64,000 nucleotides of DNA from Erigeron canadensis (lineage: Eukaryota > Streptophyta > Magnoliopsida > Asterales > Asteraceae). The stretch spans positions 33,155,548 through 33,219,547 of the forward strand of contig NC_057769.1 in the NCBI RefSeq assembly GCF_010389155.1. The letters run 5' to 3'. Below, in pieces: positions 47,040-59,146 of this stretch; position 1 is the first letter of the stretch, and the number at the start of each line of letters is the position of its first letter. Both the position numbers and the translations under genes were made by a program. The notes under the pieces are model-generated. The model saw nothing but the letters and a program-made list of their open reading frames with translations, had not been told where the DNA came from and did not search any database.

Positions 47040-49325
47040 GTTTTGAATGAAGTAAGTTATTATTAGTGTTTTAAGTGTTTGGACCTAGTTAGTATAATTA
47101 GTTTGTTTAGTTATAAATATATTCAACTTTCTATTGTAATTCTATATCAATATAATACGAGTTATACCTTATAATAAATTTGTTACATCGACAACAACAA
47201 GACCCAATCACTGAGCGAGGTATGAGGAGGTGAGCGGTAGCCAGTTTCATCTCTACTCAAAGATAGAGAGACTGTTTCCATAAGGACCTCCGGGCAAAAA
47301 AAAAGCTACAAGTAGGGAAGTGTAAAGGGTTTAGCTACCATACCTGTCGTTTGAAAAATAGCATAAGAAGAGATAAACCTGGCTGTTGAGTATCACCCGG
47401 CTACATTAAAAGTAGGAAGAATGGCAAACATGCGACCTTACTTTAGCATAAAAAGTGCGACCTAATAACTTTGTTAAATGTGTTTGTTATTTACTTTGAT
47501 CAAGTTTTTCATAAAAAGTAAAACGAGACCAAACAGATTTACACGATTTTAGTAGGCTGTATCCGAATTACTTGGTGTTCAAATGATTCTTGTTTGTATT
47601 TAAGATTTTAGTAATGGACTGACAGGATTGCTTTTTTTTTTCTTCTTCTTACATATTATTTAAATCCTGCCATTAGAACGCACTAATCAATGATAATCCT
47701 TTTGTTAGTGCCTAGTGGCCTTTTATTCTTTACTTTCTATTGCAGTAATAGTTAAGTTTCTAAACATCTTCCTGATATTCACACGTCTTTAATTTTCTTT
47801 GCTCTCTTCCGTGTGAAATCAAAGCAGAAAAGCTACCTGTTAACAATCTTTGTGATAACTATAAAACATATATATAAGCGAAAATTTGGGGCCTATTTAT
47901 ATTCCAAATGCTATTTGATCTTTTGACCGTTATAATAAATTTGTTATTGGGACTTTGTGCTCTCTTTAGTGTATCCTATTAGTCTATTACCATTTTGTAT
48001 ATATACATAATTATACACACACACTTAACTACTCTTACCAAAATGTGCATTGATACATACATTTACACATCAGATTTGTATATATTAGAGTATCCTTTGA
48101 GCTTTAAGTTTCATAGGCAACTCTTGAAATGTATTCTTCATTGGAATTAGCTATTAGTGTATTAAGTGCTTGGATCTAGTGTGTCTAGATTGTTAGTATA
48201 ATATGTTTATTTGGTTATAAATTTGACGATTCCTACTTGTATTAATTGGTAAGGTATATATACTCAACTTAGTATTGTAATTCTATATCAATATAATTCG
48301 ACTCACATCGTATTAATTTATTACATGTGTTTGTTAGTTACTTTGATTAAGTTTCTCATACAAGTGCATAAGTAAAACCAGACAGAACAGATTTACTCTA
48401 AAGTCTAAACCAAGACAGACAAAGGCAGTTTACTGATCACTACTGTTGAATACATGCTGAAAGTAATCAAAGCAGGTCTGAAAACAATAGGGTGTTAGGG
48501 CCTTATAATTTGTTTAAGCAGCTGACAATTAAACAACTAAATCTGGCATTAGAGATGATTAACAGATCCGGGATGCACCTGTGTACTTCTATTTTTATCC
48601 GGCCTTGTTGTCGTTTGTTGTGACTAATTATCGCCAAGATGTTAGTACTCATGATTTTGATTGGCAGTATCAAAATTACTTAGACATATGTGGCTAAAAT
48701 CTGACCATTTATGAAAAGGGTTTGTACGATTTTAATTGGTAGTATCCGAATCACTTAGTGTCTAAGTGATTCTGGTTTGTTCTTAAGATGTTAATTTTTT
48801 CTTCATACATTCATTATATTATTTCCCAAATTAAAGGCAGAAAATTCTGCCATCATATACAATATATGCTGCTTTTTGGGCCTCATTAGAAAGCACTAAT
48901 CAAAGATAATCATATTGTTAGTGGCCTTTTATTCTTTACTTTATTTCTATTGTGGTATGCCGGTAATAGTTAAGTTTCTTAACATCTTCCTGATATTCTC
49001 ACTTCTTTTCTTTGCTCTCTTCCGTTTGAAATCAAAGCAGAAAAGCTACCAATCAACCATCTTTGTGAAAACTATAAAATATATATATATATATATAAGC
49101 AAAAATTTGGGGCCTATGTATAATTATATTCCAATTTCCAAACGCTTTTTGATCTTTTAACGGTTATAATAAATATGCTATCGGAACTTTGTGCTCTCTT
49201 TAGAGTATCCTGTCACCATTCTGTATATATATAAGTACTCTTAGTCTCTTACCAAAATGTGCGTTGATACATACATTTACACTTTATATTTTTTATATAT
49301 TAGAGTATCCTTAGTAATTTCTGTT
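47040..49325 (+). repeat. Tandem duplication of the ankyrin gene's upstream region
   Basis: Unit A (about 47,040-48,110) and unit B (about 48,130-49,325) share the same order of blocks: 'tagtataat...gtaattctatatcaatata', 'gtttgtta.ttactttgat', 'ggccttttattctttactt', 'gaaatcaaagcagaaaagct', 'aaatttggggcctat', 'ggactttgtgctctcttta', 'ccaaaatgtgc.ttgatacat'. Unit B leads directly into the ATG at 49,329; unit A lacks coding sequence after it. Unit A additionally contains an inserted retroelement fragment. Confidence 0.85.
47195..47300 (+). mobile_element. RTE/SINE 3'-end-like fragment
   Basis: The stretch 'actgagcgaggtatgagg', 'gatagagagactgtttcc', 'ggacctccgggc' matches the widespread plant 3'-end motif seen in RTE-type LINEs and the SINEs that borrow it (ending near 'gtttcc..agaccctcggctc'). 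It is present in promoter unit A but not in unit B. Recognition is from memory of the motif. Confidence 0.5.
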
Positions 49326-49328
49326 GTA

Positions 49329-51870
49329 ATGGCTACACATCTTGACATTACAGATCACAAAAGTAATGCCGTCTTGTATCAAGCGCTATCAGATAGAGAT
49401 GAAGCCGTAGTAATTGACAAGTGCAAAGGCTTTCCAGATGGCCCTTTGCACGTAGTAACAATACATGGTGATACTGTTCTCCACCTTGCCATCTGGTACA
49501 AATATGCTGGTTTGGTTCTTAAGCTAATTGGTTCACTATCAGAAGACCAGTACAATAAACTCACACTGACAAATGCTTCTGGAAACACACTGCTGCATGC
49601 AACAGCAACCAACGATAAATCAGTTAGGGTCGCAGAAGCAATCCTTCTCCGGGCTCCTTCATTGCTCACCATGACCAACAGGTTTGGGGAGACTGCTCTT
49701 TTCCGTGCAGCTCGTTATGGCAAGAAAGAAATTTATTGTTTTCTTAGTAATGAAATCAGTAGTAGGAGATTTCCAGATGAACTACTATTTTTCAGGACCT
49801 TTCTTCAAAGAGATGATAAAGCTACTATATTTCATGTTGCAATTCATAGTGAGAACTTCGGTTAGTGTGTTTTCTTTTTCTATATATACTGTCATTTTTT
49901 GTTGATAAATATGTCTAATATATTGATGTACTCACACAGATTTGGCACATCATATAATTGATAAATATCCAAGTTTGATTAACAAAGAGGATAAAGATGG
50001 GATGACCGGCCTTCAACTTCTTGCAAACAAGCCATTGGTTTTTGACAGTGACTCACGAGATAATTTCGTCAAGTGGCTCATATACAAGTGTATGATATAC
50101 TAACATATATACTTCTGTCTAGAAAATTACATGTATATATAGGTTTTTAATCTAACCAACAAGAATGTACTATATTTACTCCTTGACCTTTATTTTTGCA
50201 GTAGCTGATTCACATCCTAAAGGAAGAACTAGTAGAGTGCCTATCCTAAAAGAAATTCAAAAACGAAAGCTGAAAAGTGAATTAGCAAAGAACCTTGCAT
50301 CCTTTTTGATCGACAAGGATGTTTCATGGGAAGCAACAGGACCCCTCTCAGATCATTCGACATTCAGAGTCCACAACTTCAGAGGAGATGCTTCCACAGT
50401 TCAGCAGACAAGGCATTCACCGGTATCTCAAGAAATTTCTCATTCAACATTGTTTCTAGCCACGGAATCAGGTTGCACAGAAATTGTAAGAAAAATATTG
50501 GAAGTCTACCCTCAAGCAATAGAACAAATTGATGAGGATGGGTGTACTATTTTGCACGTGGCAATTAAATATCGAAGAATGGAGATCTATGAAACCGTGA
50601 CCAATATGAAGTCTACTTTAACAAGGATAAGAGAGAAAATTGACAAACAAGGCAACTCGATTCTGCACATGGTTGGTCATAAAGTTAGAGATCAGAAAGC
50701 CGAGGGGGACATCAGAAGCCCTGCTCTTATACTACGCGAAGATTTGCTTCTGTTTGAGGTAATGAAGTACCTTCAATGTTCATGCATAGCATATTATTGT
50801 AATCAATCACTTCCACTGGTTTTTCTGATGGACTAATATTAACTTTACCAGAAACTTACTTCGCTCCTTCATATGTTCCCCCATGTTCCAAAGCCGAGTC
50901 TTTCTCTTGTGCCCTTAGTTTTTAATGTATTGGGTATGTTTGGGGGTTTCTTATGGCCTTATGGGAACTTTAGTTTTTGGTCTTGCACTCAAGATTCAAA
51001 CTTGATCATCAAATCTTGACCTTTGGTTTGAATCCAATGGTTGAAAACCTCGCTACTGGGAGAACCTGAGAGAATCTGTACCCTCGTTTTTTGCTCTTTT
51101 TATCATTAATTGTACCTATACGTAAATTAAATGACCATAGTATACAATTATACATATTAAATCTTCACTTCGTGTTTTAATTTTTGGTCTGTAAGCAGAG
51201 TGTGAGCAAAGCATGTACAAGGTTAGGACGTCTGCAGATAAATGCCGACGGAAAGACTGGTGAACAACTATTCAATGAGAAAAATGAGCAGCTCCGCATG
51301 GATGCTAAGCAGTGGATGAGGAGCACAGCTGAGCACTGCACCATTGTTGCTGTGCTCATTGCCACTGTTGCCTTTGCTGCAGCTTACACTGTACCCGGAG
51401 GTCCAAATCAACAAACAGGTTATCCACTTCTCAAGAACAAACCATATTTCATAATCTTTGCCCTAGCAGATGCACTTTCGCTCACGTTTTCTTTGACATC
51501 AGTTATCTTATTTCTTTCCATCCTCACATCTTCATTTAGACTATGGGATTTTAAGAGCCATCTGCATAACAAACTCTTACTAGGCCTTACCATGCTGATC
51601 CTATCTGTGTCAATGATGATGGTTGCGTTTGCAGCCACACTTATCCTAACCATTAGTAGTGCACAACATTGGACGAACATCATCTTGTACACGATTTCAT
51701 TTCTGCCTGTTAGTGTGTTTCTACTCTCTTATGTACGTCTTTACATACGGCTAATCAAAGCACTGGCAACTACTATTTGCAAGAATATAGCTTTACTACT
51801 TCCTGTACGTGATATTGAAATCTCCCTAGCAAATCAGGATACCGGGCTGCCCTCTCATGACTTTGTTTGA
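49329..51870 (+). CDS. Ankyrin-repeat membrane protein with PGG domain (ACD6/ITN1-like)
   Basis: Plant ANK-PGG proteins act at the plasma membrane in salicylate, defence or stress signalling. Exons: 49329-49860, 49940-50089, 50202-50758, 51199-51870; 1911 nt, 636 aa, in frame. Ankyrin repeats are visible: HGDTVLHLAIWYKYAGLV, SGNTLLHATATND, FGETALFRAARYGKKEI, DKATIFHVAIHSENFG, HSTLFLATESGCTEIVR, DGCTILHVAIKYRRMEI, QGNSILHMVGHK. The PGG domain (from about 425) has its motif at 479-481, after IVAVLIATVAFAAAYTVPGG, followed by three more hydrophobic helices and a short tail. Met at 49,329 is preferred over the in-frame Met 24 codons upstream, which lies in the duplicated leader. Exon 2's donor (AAGT/GTATGA) was chosen to keep frame. 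Confidence 0.9.
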
Positions 51871-53140
51871 TATATCCTTTTGAACAAATTTTCCATGAAA
51901 ATCTCATGACTTTTGATGCTTTTGGTTCTTTTAAACCCCTTGTACGCTAATGTATCAAGTTTCTACTACGACTGTTTGATAAATTACTCACAATAGTTTG
52001 TTTTAGGCTTCATTTTCTCTTTCGAGACTATGTAATTGTATCCTGGTTTTATTCATATTATTAAATTATGGATTTCTATTTAATCAAAGAGTTAGAAAGA
52101 CAAAATAACACACATCATCATTATTGTAAATCGGATGCGGGTTCCTTTTGGCAGAGAGAGGACTACTTATGCTAAAAGGACATAGTTGAGTGGCTAAAAT
52201 GATGAGTAAGACTTTATAACTTAACTGCATACCAAAATTCATTTCTCCTTCCTCGTTCTAATTTTACAAATAAATTAAAGAAAAGAAAAACAGTTGTCCT
52301 TATCAAATATTACAAGGCTGAAGGCTCTGTGATAAAGTTTGGGATTTTAGAGTAAAACGAAATCGAAGTTGGAAGCATTAAATGATGTACAACTTCAAAC
52401 TGATAAACAACATCACTTACTACGTCAATACGAGGTTTCACATATATTCAAATGCTTATAATTGATTTTCATACGTTGTTGTTTAATGTAAAGTTAGGAT
52501 CACCACTCACCAGAGTCTATAGAAAGATATTAATATTATGCCCATCTTGAACCCATATGGCCATATTCTTGCATTTGAACATGTTTCCTTTTATCCATTT
52601 CAATTCCCACCATCTTCTTAAAATAAAAAACCTTTTAAAATGCACTTACTTGATCGGTGGCGGAGCTAGTAGGGGGTTGGCCGGTGCTTGGCCCTGTCTA
52701 TGGTTCTCGTTAAAAAAAGATAGATTTAGCAATTTCCTCACCCCCAAACCTAAATTCCTGACTTAGTTGACGTGGAGAGTGAAGTTGATAAACTCCAAAC
52801 CAATTTTGAAATGATTGTTCCTATTTGTGATATACAATTCCATTGGTTGCTTTTTTAAGAGACTATTTCGTAACAACCTTAATACTGTAAAGAGGTGTAT
52901 CTTTTTAGTGGTTTCCGATTAAAGAGGTGCCATTATTTATCTTTTTCACAAATCTACTTAATCATTCTCCTTTGGAATAGGGAAGTGATATTCGTACCAC
53001 AATTTTTTTATAAGTGTACCACAATGTACAAGCTGTATAGCTAATTGTACAAGTTAACACGGCACAGTTGTGGTACCTTTAGAATAAAGATGTTAATGAC
53101 GGACAAATCAGATTGTTCCGTAATTAAAATAATAGTTTTG
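51871..53140. other. Intergenic; hAT-like terminus fragment at 52.66 kb and MITE-like relic at 52.98-53.10 kb
   Basis: CGGTGGCGGAGCTAGTAGGG at about 52,655 is a common plant hAT-type terminus but its partner end is absent. 52,979-53,095 begins 'gaagtgatattcgtaccaca' and ends 'tgtggtacctttagaata', a short inverted terminus. Confidence 0.45.
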
Positions 53141-53370
53141 CTTTATGACATGAAGGACTAGTGAAGGATTATCACATTGTTGGTGGCCTTGATTATACTA
53201 CTCGTATTTGTTGCCCTTTTCATTAGTAATTATTAGTAGTGATTAGTTTCTAATCAAATATGTTGCTGACATTCCCACTCCTTTTCCTGTAAAAAATATT
53301 CCGAGTTAAGCTAAAGCAGAAAAGGTACTAAACTTCTCTGTGAAAATGCAGGACTAAACATTATGAGGTT
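53140..53370 (+). repeat. Third copy of the ankyrin-gene promoter segment
   Basis: Blocks 'attgttggtggcc', 'gttgctgacattcccactcc', 'taaagcagaaaaggtac' and 'tctgtgaaaatgc' occur in the same order as in 48,910-49,070. It is more diverged than the two upstream copies and no ankyrin coding follows. Confidence 0.65.
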
Positions 53371-53698
53371 TTGTGTATGACGCTTCAAAGTTGTGTGTTT
53401 AGTATAATAAAGAGAAAGAAAACGGAGAAAACACATAGAAACGTTGCGTGAATAGGTATAACCAATCGTCTAACACAATTAATAACTAAAATCAGGTTTG
53501 GCTTCAAATAATAAACCAAAAAAAAAAAAAAAATTGTTTATAAATATGTCATTAGATTAAATAATTTCTTAATTTTCAAATTGCCAATAGCTCCAAATCA
53601 TTGATTGAATCTTCATGATTTCAAATTCTCAATGGATGTATTAATCAAAACATTTTGCCACCATTTTCTTTTTCTTCTTTTACTTACCTAGAATTGCT

Positions 53699-53707
53699 AT
53701 AAAATAG
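53699..53707 (+). promoter_or_regulatory. Candidate TATA box of the RS2Z gene
   Basis: TATAAAATA, followed at 53,718 by a TGGGCC site-II-type motif, lies about 190 nt before the presumed leader donor (53,899/53,900). The order is unusual because site II is commonly upstream of TATA, so the true start may differ. Confidence 0.35.
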
Positions 53708-53899
53708 CCTTTGATTGGGCCGGCCATCAGCCCAACTTCAATATCAAACTATTAAAAGACTTTGGGCTAATAATCAAACCTGATCCAATCCTATGCCTAT
53801 CCGACCTGACCCGAACCGACTTAGGTCCATGCTAACAATAAAATTGGGATCTTCTTAGAGCCGTGTCTGAAATCGGAATTGGGGAAAAACTTACCGAAG

Positions 53900-54056
53900 G
53901 TTTGTTTCTGGCTTGCTTTTGTTTTCATTCTAATTATAATTATTATAATATTTCTAGTGATTTCAATTAATATTTACAACAGTAACAATCTATTGATTTA
54001 GATTATAGATATGCTATATATTAATATTAATTAATTCATAATATATATATATATAG
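53900..54056 (+). other. 5'UTR intron of the RS2Z gene
   Basis: Donor CCGAAG/GTTTGT at 53,900 and acceptor (TA)nTATAG ending at 54,056, seven bases before the ATG. Length 157 nt. Confidence 0.6.
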
Positions 54057-54063
54057 GTCGAAA

Positions 54064-57000
54064 ATGCCTCGCTATGATGATCGGTATGGTACAACTCGTT
54101 TATATGTTGGCCGTTTGTCTTCAAGAACACGCTCTCGTGATTTGGATTACCTCTTCAGCAAATATGGGAGGTAACTCTCTTTTTTTCTTTCCGTTGTTAA
54201 ACGTGACGATACAAATTGTCCGATGAAAACTCGGCTTTTATGTTTTTGGTCTTTGCTGTATGTGTATGCTTACTGCTTTAGTTTTTAGGCAATATATGAT
54301 TATGAGTGTGGTTATGGTCAAGTATGTGAATTTTCCGCGTGTTTAGACTTTAGAATAGAGGTGATCGAAAACGTTGAAAGATAACTAGACAATTTAGGTA
54401 GTCAGCAAATAGGCGTATCCCGTGGCCCACTAACAGGACATAATTGATTTGTATGAAACGGACATTGTGCCTGCCTGTAGGTGTATGTGATTTAACTTGA
54501 ATGAATTTATTGAAGGTTATCGGGTTTTTGCCTGACCTGGAGGTCAAATGGTGACAAGTCTTGCCGAGTGTTTGGCGATACTTTGTGTAGTGTTTGTACG
54601 TGTTTATATGGAATTGGCAACAATGCAAATTGGTGTTTTGTTCTTCTTGGTGGGCGATGTATGATGCTTAAGTAATGATGTGGACTTATTGTTTCTGGAA
54701 ACCGTTTGCGCAGAGTACGTAATGTGGATATGAAGCATGACTACGCATTTGTTGTATGTATCTGTCCTTACCCTTCTTTTCATTGTACAACTACCTAAAA
54801 GTTTCTTTTTCAATTATTCATGCCTTTAAGGATGGCATATTTATTACAGGATTATCATCTTCTGTTTTTTGTTCTTTACCCCTGTTGTATGAATTTGTAA
54901 TAATAGGATTTTAGTGATCCCCGTGATGCTGATGATGCAAGATATAGCTTGAATGGTAGAGATCTGAATGGCAGTCGACTTCTTGTGGAATTTGCAAAGG
55001 GTGTAAGTGACTTCTATTTGTATGTCTAGATGTACACGTGTGTAGTTGCCATGCGTTAGTTTAGATATGTCTGCTTTGATGCTATGTTTTTACCTTATCT
55101 ATCTTTATTTTGTTCAAAAGGTATTGAGGATCTTGCATGCATTTTACTGTTAGTCTTGTAATTTTTTTATCTGTGGCTTTCTTATCTTATTTGTGGGGAT
55201 CAGGTGAGGTAGATTGTTAGTGTTGGTTCCTGGATATGAAAAAAGGGATCGGTTGGGTAACGGTATTTTCGGTGTTGGTTTTCAGATATGGAAAAAGGGA
55301 TGGGTTGGGTAACGATATTTTCGGTGTTAGTTTTCAGATATGGAAAAAGGGATGGATTGGGTAACGAGTCAAAACTGGTCTTAGGTATGCGTTAAAACAT
55401 AACAGGTGTGGTCCGGTTTCACCCAACACAATTTTTATCCTTTTTTTACCTTTTCATATAATTTTTCGTGTCAATCTGTCATTATTCATTATGTAAGTAG
55501 ATGATATAATCTCAATACTAATATTGATCTAGAAGGCTTTATACTAAAAAACCTACTTTATGCGACTTTTGTGTTTTGACCTATTAGAGTAAAAATATCT
55601 ATTTTATTCACAAATTTAGAGGTTAAAGTTTCCACCCTTACTGGTTTATCACAAGAATTATTCTGTCTTGGTGCAGCATTATATATATATATATCTATAT
55701 ATATATGCTTTAGCTATTATGAATCTGCATATATAATTTTCAGAGGTGTTTTTTTTTGGTTATAGACTCCACGCGGACCTGGTGGTTCTAGAGAACATAT
55801 AGGTAGAGCTTCACCACCTGGGGCAGGACGATGTTTCAACTGTGGACTTGATGGTCACTGGGCTCGAGACTGCAAAGCTGGTGACTGGAAGAATAAGTGT
55901 TACCGATGTGGAGAAAGGGGCCACATCGAAAGGAACTGCCAAAATAGTCCTAAAAAGTTAAAGTTCGTTTTTTCTCTTCCCTTACAATGTCCGTTTTAGC
56001 ATTTTGATCCCCAGATTTACTAGCTGATCGTATTAATAATTGCTTCACAGACGTGATCGGAGCTACTCAAGGTCACCGATACGATCACGCTCTCCTCGTC
56101 GTCGCCGAAACCGGAGTCTTAGTTATAGCCGAAGCCCCAGGTACAGTTCACATCATTCAATTTGAGTGCTTGATAGAATATTGCATGGTCTTGGTTAACG
56201 GTCATTATAATAGAGGCAGCAAATTGGTTGGATTGGGTAAATTGTCAAAATGGGCTACTTTTGTACGGGGTGGATTGGGCAGGGCTGATCCGCGGATACT
56301 TTCCTGAGTGTTTCTTAATAGATTATTAATGTGTGAAGAATGGTTAAATTTTTAGTACGAATTGGATCTGCCAGCACTAACCCGCAACTTTTCTGATCAT
56401 CTTTTAATAAATAATGGATGTTTAAAGGTATCAACCCCGAATGTGTATTTTTTTACTAGACTACTCAATTTTATTCAATGACGACAAGAAGTTATGGAGT
56501 ATGGTTTTGGCATTTTGGGTATGCTTTCGGCGAGTGAAGACCCGTTTGATCCTTTAACATTTGTTCAGTTTGGTCTTTTTTCTGATTTAACCCTTTAAAG
56601 AAAAATATACTTGAAATTGACCCCATCTATTTATAACTGGGTTCCAATTGCCGCATATAGGAATTTATGACTTAATGTCCCTTTCTGTACCAGTCGTTCC
56701 AGATCTCCTCCAAAGAAGGAACGTGAAAGGAAACAGCGCCCCCGCTACTCTAGGAGCTCAAGCCGTAGCCCTGAGTCGCATAATTCACCATCTCCCTTTA
56801 AAGGAAGAAAGCGCAGCCAAACTCCTACTGAGGACAAAGTTAGCCCTTCTCCCAAGAGGGTAAATTCAGAGTATAGCATGAGCCCACAGAGAGGAAAGAG
56901 CCAAAGTCCTGCATACAGTCCTGTTGTAGCTAATGGGCGTGGCCGCAGCCCTAGCCCTGTGTATGAACAAAGCCTTGTTGACCATGATGGTCCTGCAGCT

Positions 57001-57078
57001 CAGGGTAGCCCAGTTGACCATGATCGTCCTGCAGCTCAGGGTAGCCCAGTTGATGACGAGGGTCCAGTTGTTGAATGA
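54064..57078 (+). CDS. RS2Z33: SR splicing factor with RRM and two zinc knuckles (RS2Z32/33 type)
   Basis: Plant-specific SR protein that binds pre-mRNA and promotes spliceosome assembly in nuclear speckles. Exons: 54064-54170, 54714-54753, 54907-55002, 55766-55962, 56051-56140, 56694-57078; 915 nt, 304 aa, in frame. RRM about residues 12-80 (TRLYVGRLS as RNP2, HDYAFVDFSD as RNP1). Two CCHC knuckles: [14 protein letters not shown] (104-117) and [14 protein letters not shown] (126-139). Then an RS region ([30 protein letters not shown]) and a Ser/Pro-rich tail with a nearly exact internal repeat of about 11 residues ([12 protein letters not shown]). The 763-nt third intron is the site where family members splice alternatively to autoregulate; here it carries a minisatellite. 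Confidence 0.95.
55221..55374 (+). repeat. 52-bp minisatellite in RS2Z intron 3
   Basis: Three units start at 55,221, 55,273 and 55,325, each with 'gatatg.aaaa.gggat', 'ttgggtaacg' and 'tattttcggtgtt'. Units two and three contain TTTTCAGATATGG, an acceptor-like site. Confidence 0.85.
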
Positions 57079-57893
57079 AGTCCAACTCTGCTGAAAAATG
57101 GTTTTTGTTACATCACTGTAGGACCTACATGTTTGTGTCAGCTGTCTGTGTTTAGTTGAATGGTGTAAGTGTTGAAATATTTACACCCGTGTTCGAAATA
57201 TCTGAAGTCCAACTGATAGTGATGAAGTGAATCTACAGGGAAGTGAGCAACTTTAAACTGTGTTGAAAAAATGTTTTCGTTACATTACAGTAGGATGTTG
57301 AAAGACACAACATATTTGTTTCAGTTGGGCGTTGGCCATGTTTAGTTGTTGAATGGTTTAGCATTGCAATATTTACATCCGTGTTCTAGATATCCGAAAT
57401 CTCAACTTGACAGTAGCTATTAGGAACAAAGTTGGTGCTGGTTTTATATTTTCTGATTTTCCCCTTTAGAGAAAAATATACTTGATAAATTAGATAATTT
57501 TGTCAGAGGTGTCTGTTGTAATTGCAAACATGCTTCTCGTCTCTCTTTTACCATTCGACGTTAAGTTTTCAACCTGTTAGCAGTTAAAACGCACAAAGTA
57601 TACCACGTTGCATCTCTCAGAACATGCCAAGTATAATCACATAGATGAATAGACAGTTTTCTGATCCTTTTTATTTGTTCAAAAACAATAAGGCCGGTTT
57701 CTTCTAATGTTTGCTTTCGTACTCTAGACGCAAACTTACTAGTCAACTTAATCATGAACAAATTCTACACGAAGAATACACTTGTTCATTATTGTGAACG
57801 TGTATAGAAAACTCACCATCCTTTCAAGTAACAAGGTTATAACTATATAAAGCTTTAGTAGTTTGCTATGATATATATATATATATATATACG
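57079..57893. other. 3' flank of RS2Z; partial duplication
   Basis: Two stretches (about 57,083-57,190 and 57,245-57,400) repeat in order 'tttcgttacat.ac.gtagga', 'agttgaatggt', 'aatatttacaccgtgttc', so the 3'UTR region has been tandemly duplicated. No other gene is seen. Confidence 0.5.
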
Positions 57894-58062
57894 GGGGATG
57901 AGAATATAAGGCTGTCGGGTATCTAAGCTTAGGTGTGAAACACTCACATATTGTTTTTTTAATCCATAAAAATCATGGGAGCCCATGCATTTATTCATTA
58001 AAGAAGAAATAATAAAATATTAGTATCTGAGGGGTTCCACACCTAAGAAATAACCGGATTGA
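57893..58062 (+). mobile_element. MITE, relative of the 62.2-kb element, inserted at (TA)n
   Basis: GGGGGATGAGAATATAAGGC follows directly on a TA tract (57,871-57,891). The interior ('tctaagcttaggtg', 'cactcacata', 'atcatgggagcccatgcatt', 'aaaatattagtat') is homologous to 62,211-62,398 in the opposite orientation. The right end is decayed. Confidence 0.6.
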
Positions 58063-58529
58063 GGTATTCTTTAATCGACATATGACACTCTATTTAATTG
58101 ACACATGTCCGTTTAATTTAATATAACTAATAATAAAAATCCTTTTTTTTAAAATATTAATCGGTTTGTAGAGATTTGATATAACTAAAACTCTTTTACC
58201 TATATTTTTAATCTCTTTGGTTTTTCTTTCGTACTTTCAAAGCATTCTATTTACTCCATTTATCATAATTTGATTAGATTATTTAAATATTTATAGATTA
58301 GCATCTCCCTTATATTGCCAATGCATTTTTTTCCCAATAATAATATTTCGATTAAGTTACTTAATAACTAAAAATACTAAACATCTAAAGATTAACTTGT
58401 ACCATATCATTAATTAATATTTTTTTATCCTTAAATACCAATATTATATACATGTAATGTTTAATTTTTGTTTTAATACAAAAAATTAATCTTACGATAT
58501 ATAAAAAAATCAAACTTACGATATATATA

Positions 58530-58563
58530 TTCAATCCGTACATCGTACGGGTATTAAAACTAG
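58530..58563 (+). mobile_element. Helitron 3' terminus
   Basis: CCGTACATCGTACGG can form a hairpin and is followed by GTATTAAAA and CTAG (58,560-58,563), then T. The 5' end was not located; 58,063-58,529 is AT-rich and may be its body. Confidence 0.6.
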
Positions 58564-58782
58564 TATAATTAATATACATCGATAAGTTTTTAAAGAAATT
58601 ACGTTACATATACAATTCCACTATATAATATCTAATATAAAAAAACACATTTCTGAACATTGTTTACAATTTCTAACATTAACAACTTACCAAATGTATA
58701 GATTAAAGAAATTTACAATCGGATCAAACCACAAAGTTTTGTAGCGACACTGTATTATTACGGAGTAGTATGTTAACATCTT

Positions 58783-58825
58783 GTCCCACATCGGTAGTGT
58801 AAGAGAAAACTTTTTTCTTTATAAA
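58783..58825 (+). promoter_or_regulatory. USE and TATA of the 7SL RNA gene
   Basis: GTCCCACATCG at 58,783-58,793 is an exact match to the plant upstream sequence element (RTCCCACATCG). TTTATAAA follows at 58,818-58,825, leaving 24 bp between them, the spacing that specifies RNA polymerase III in plants (Pol II genes have about 10 bp more). Confidence 0.85.
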
Positions 58826-58847
58826 GGCCGCTTGTAGGGTTTCAGTC

Positions 58848-59146
58848 ACCGGGCTTGGTAGCGCTTGCCTATAACTCAAGTGAGGGTATTAAAATGGTTG
58901 GACTGTGAGCAATTCCAGGCTGATTGGGTCTGTTGGTGCACAAACTGGCTTGCCCATTCCAAGTCGTGAGTTGGACCATGTGGCTTGAGCGAAGGCTTGG
59001 GTTTCATGGTTCCTAGAGTAGGGGGCACTGCGTAAGGCTGGTTTCACAGAGCTGCGAAAACTCCTCGCTCACGACAGTGGAAGGATAACAGGTCGGGGCT
59101 CCACGGGTCCATATAATCACCTGGGATGGCTCAAAAGAACAACCAT
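58848..59146 (+). ncRNA. 7SL: 7SL RNA of the signal recognition particle
   Basis: RNA scaffold of SRP, which targets nascent secretory proteins to the ER. The ~300-nt length fits plant 7SL. The 5' Alu domain has GGGCTTGGTAGCGCTTGCC and then the 'ctcaagtgaggg' region. The S domain shows the long central helix strands ('ggtgcacaaactggcttgcc'), a helix-6 apical loop GTAA within 'ctgcgtaaggctgg', and the conserved helix-8 strand GAGCTGCGAAAACTCCTCGC. Near the end is 'ggtcggggctccacgggtcc'. The start is placed about 23 bp after the TATA box and the end at a T7 tract. Whether it is a functional copy or one of several cannot be told, but promoter, body and terminator are all present. Recognised from memory of plant 7SL sequences. 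Confidence 0.85.

Noticed and set aside
49257..49328. Upstream in-frame Met extending the ankyrin protein by 24 residues
   Set aside because: The extension lies in the duplicated leader and reads as unlikely hydrophobic Tyr/Ile-rich sequence; the ATG at 49,329 gives a normal family start.
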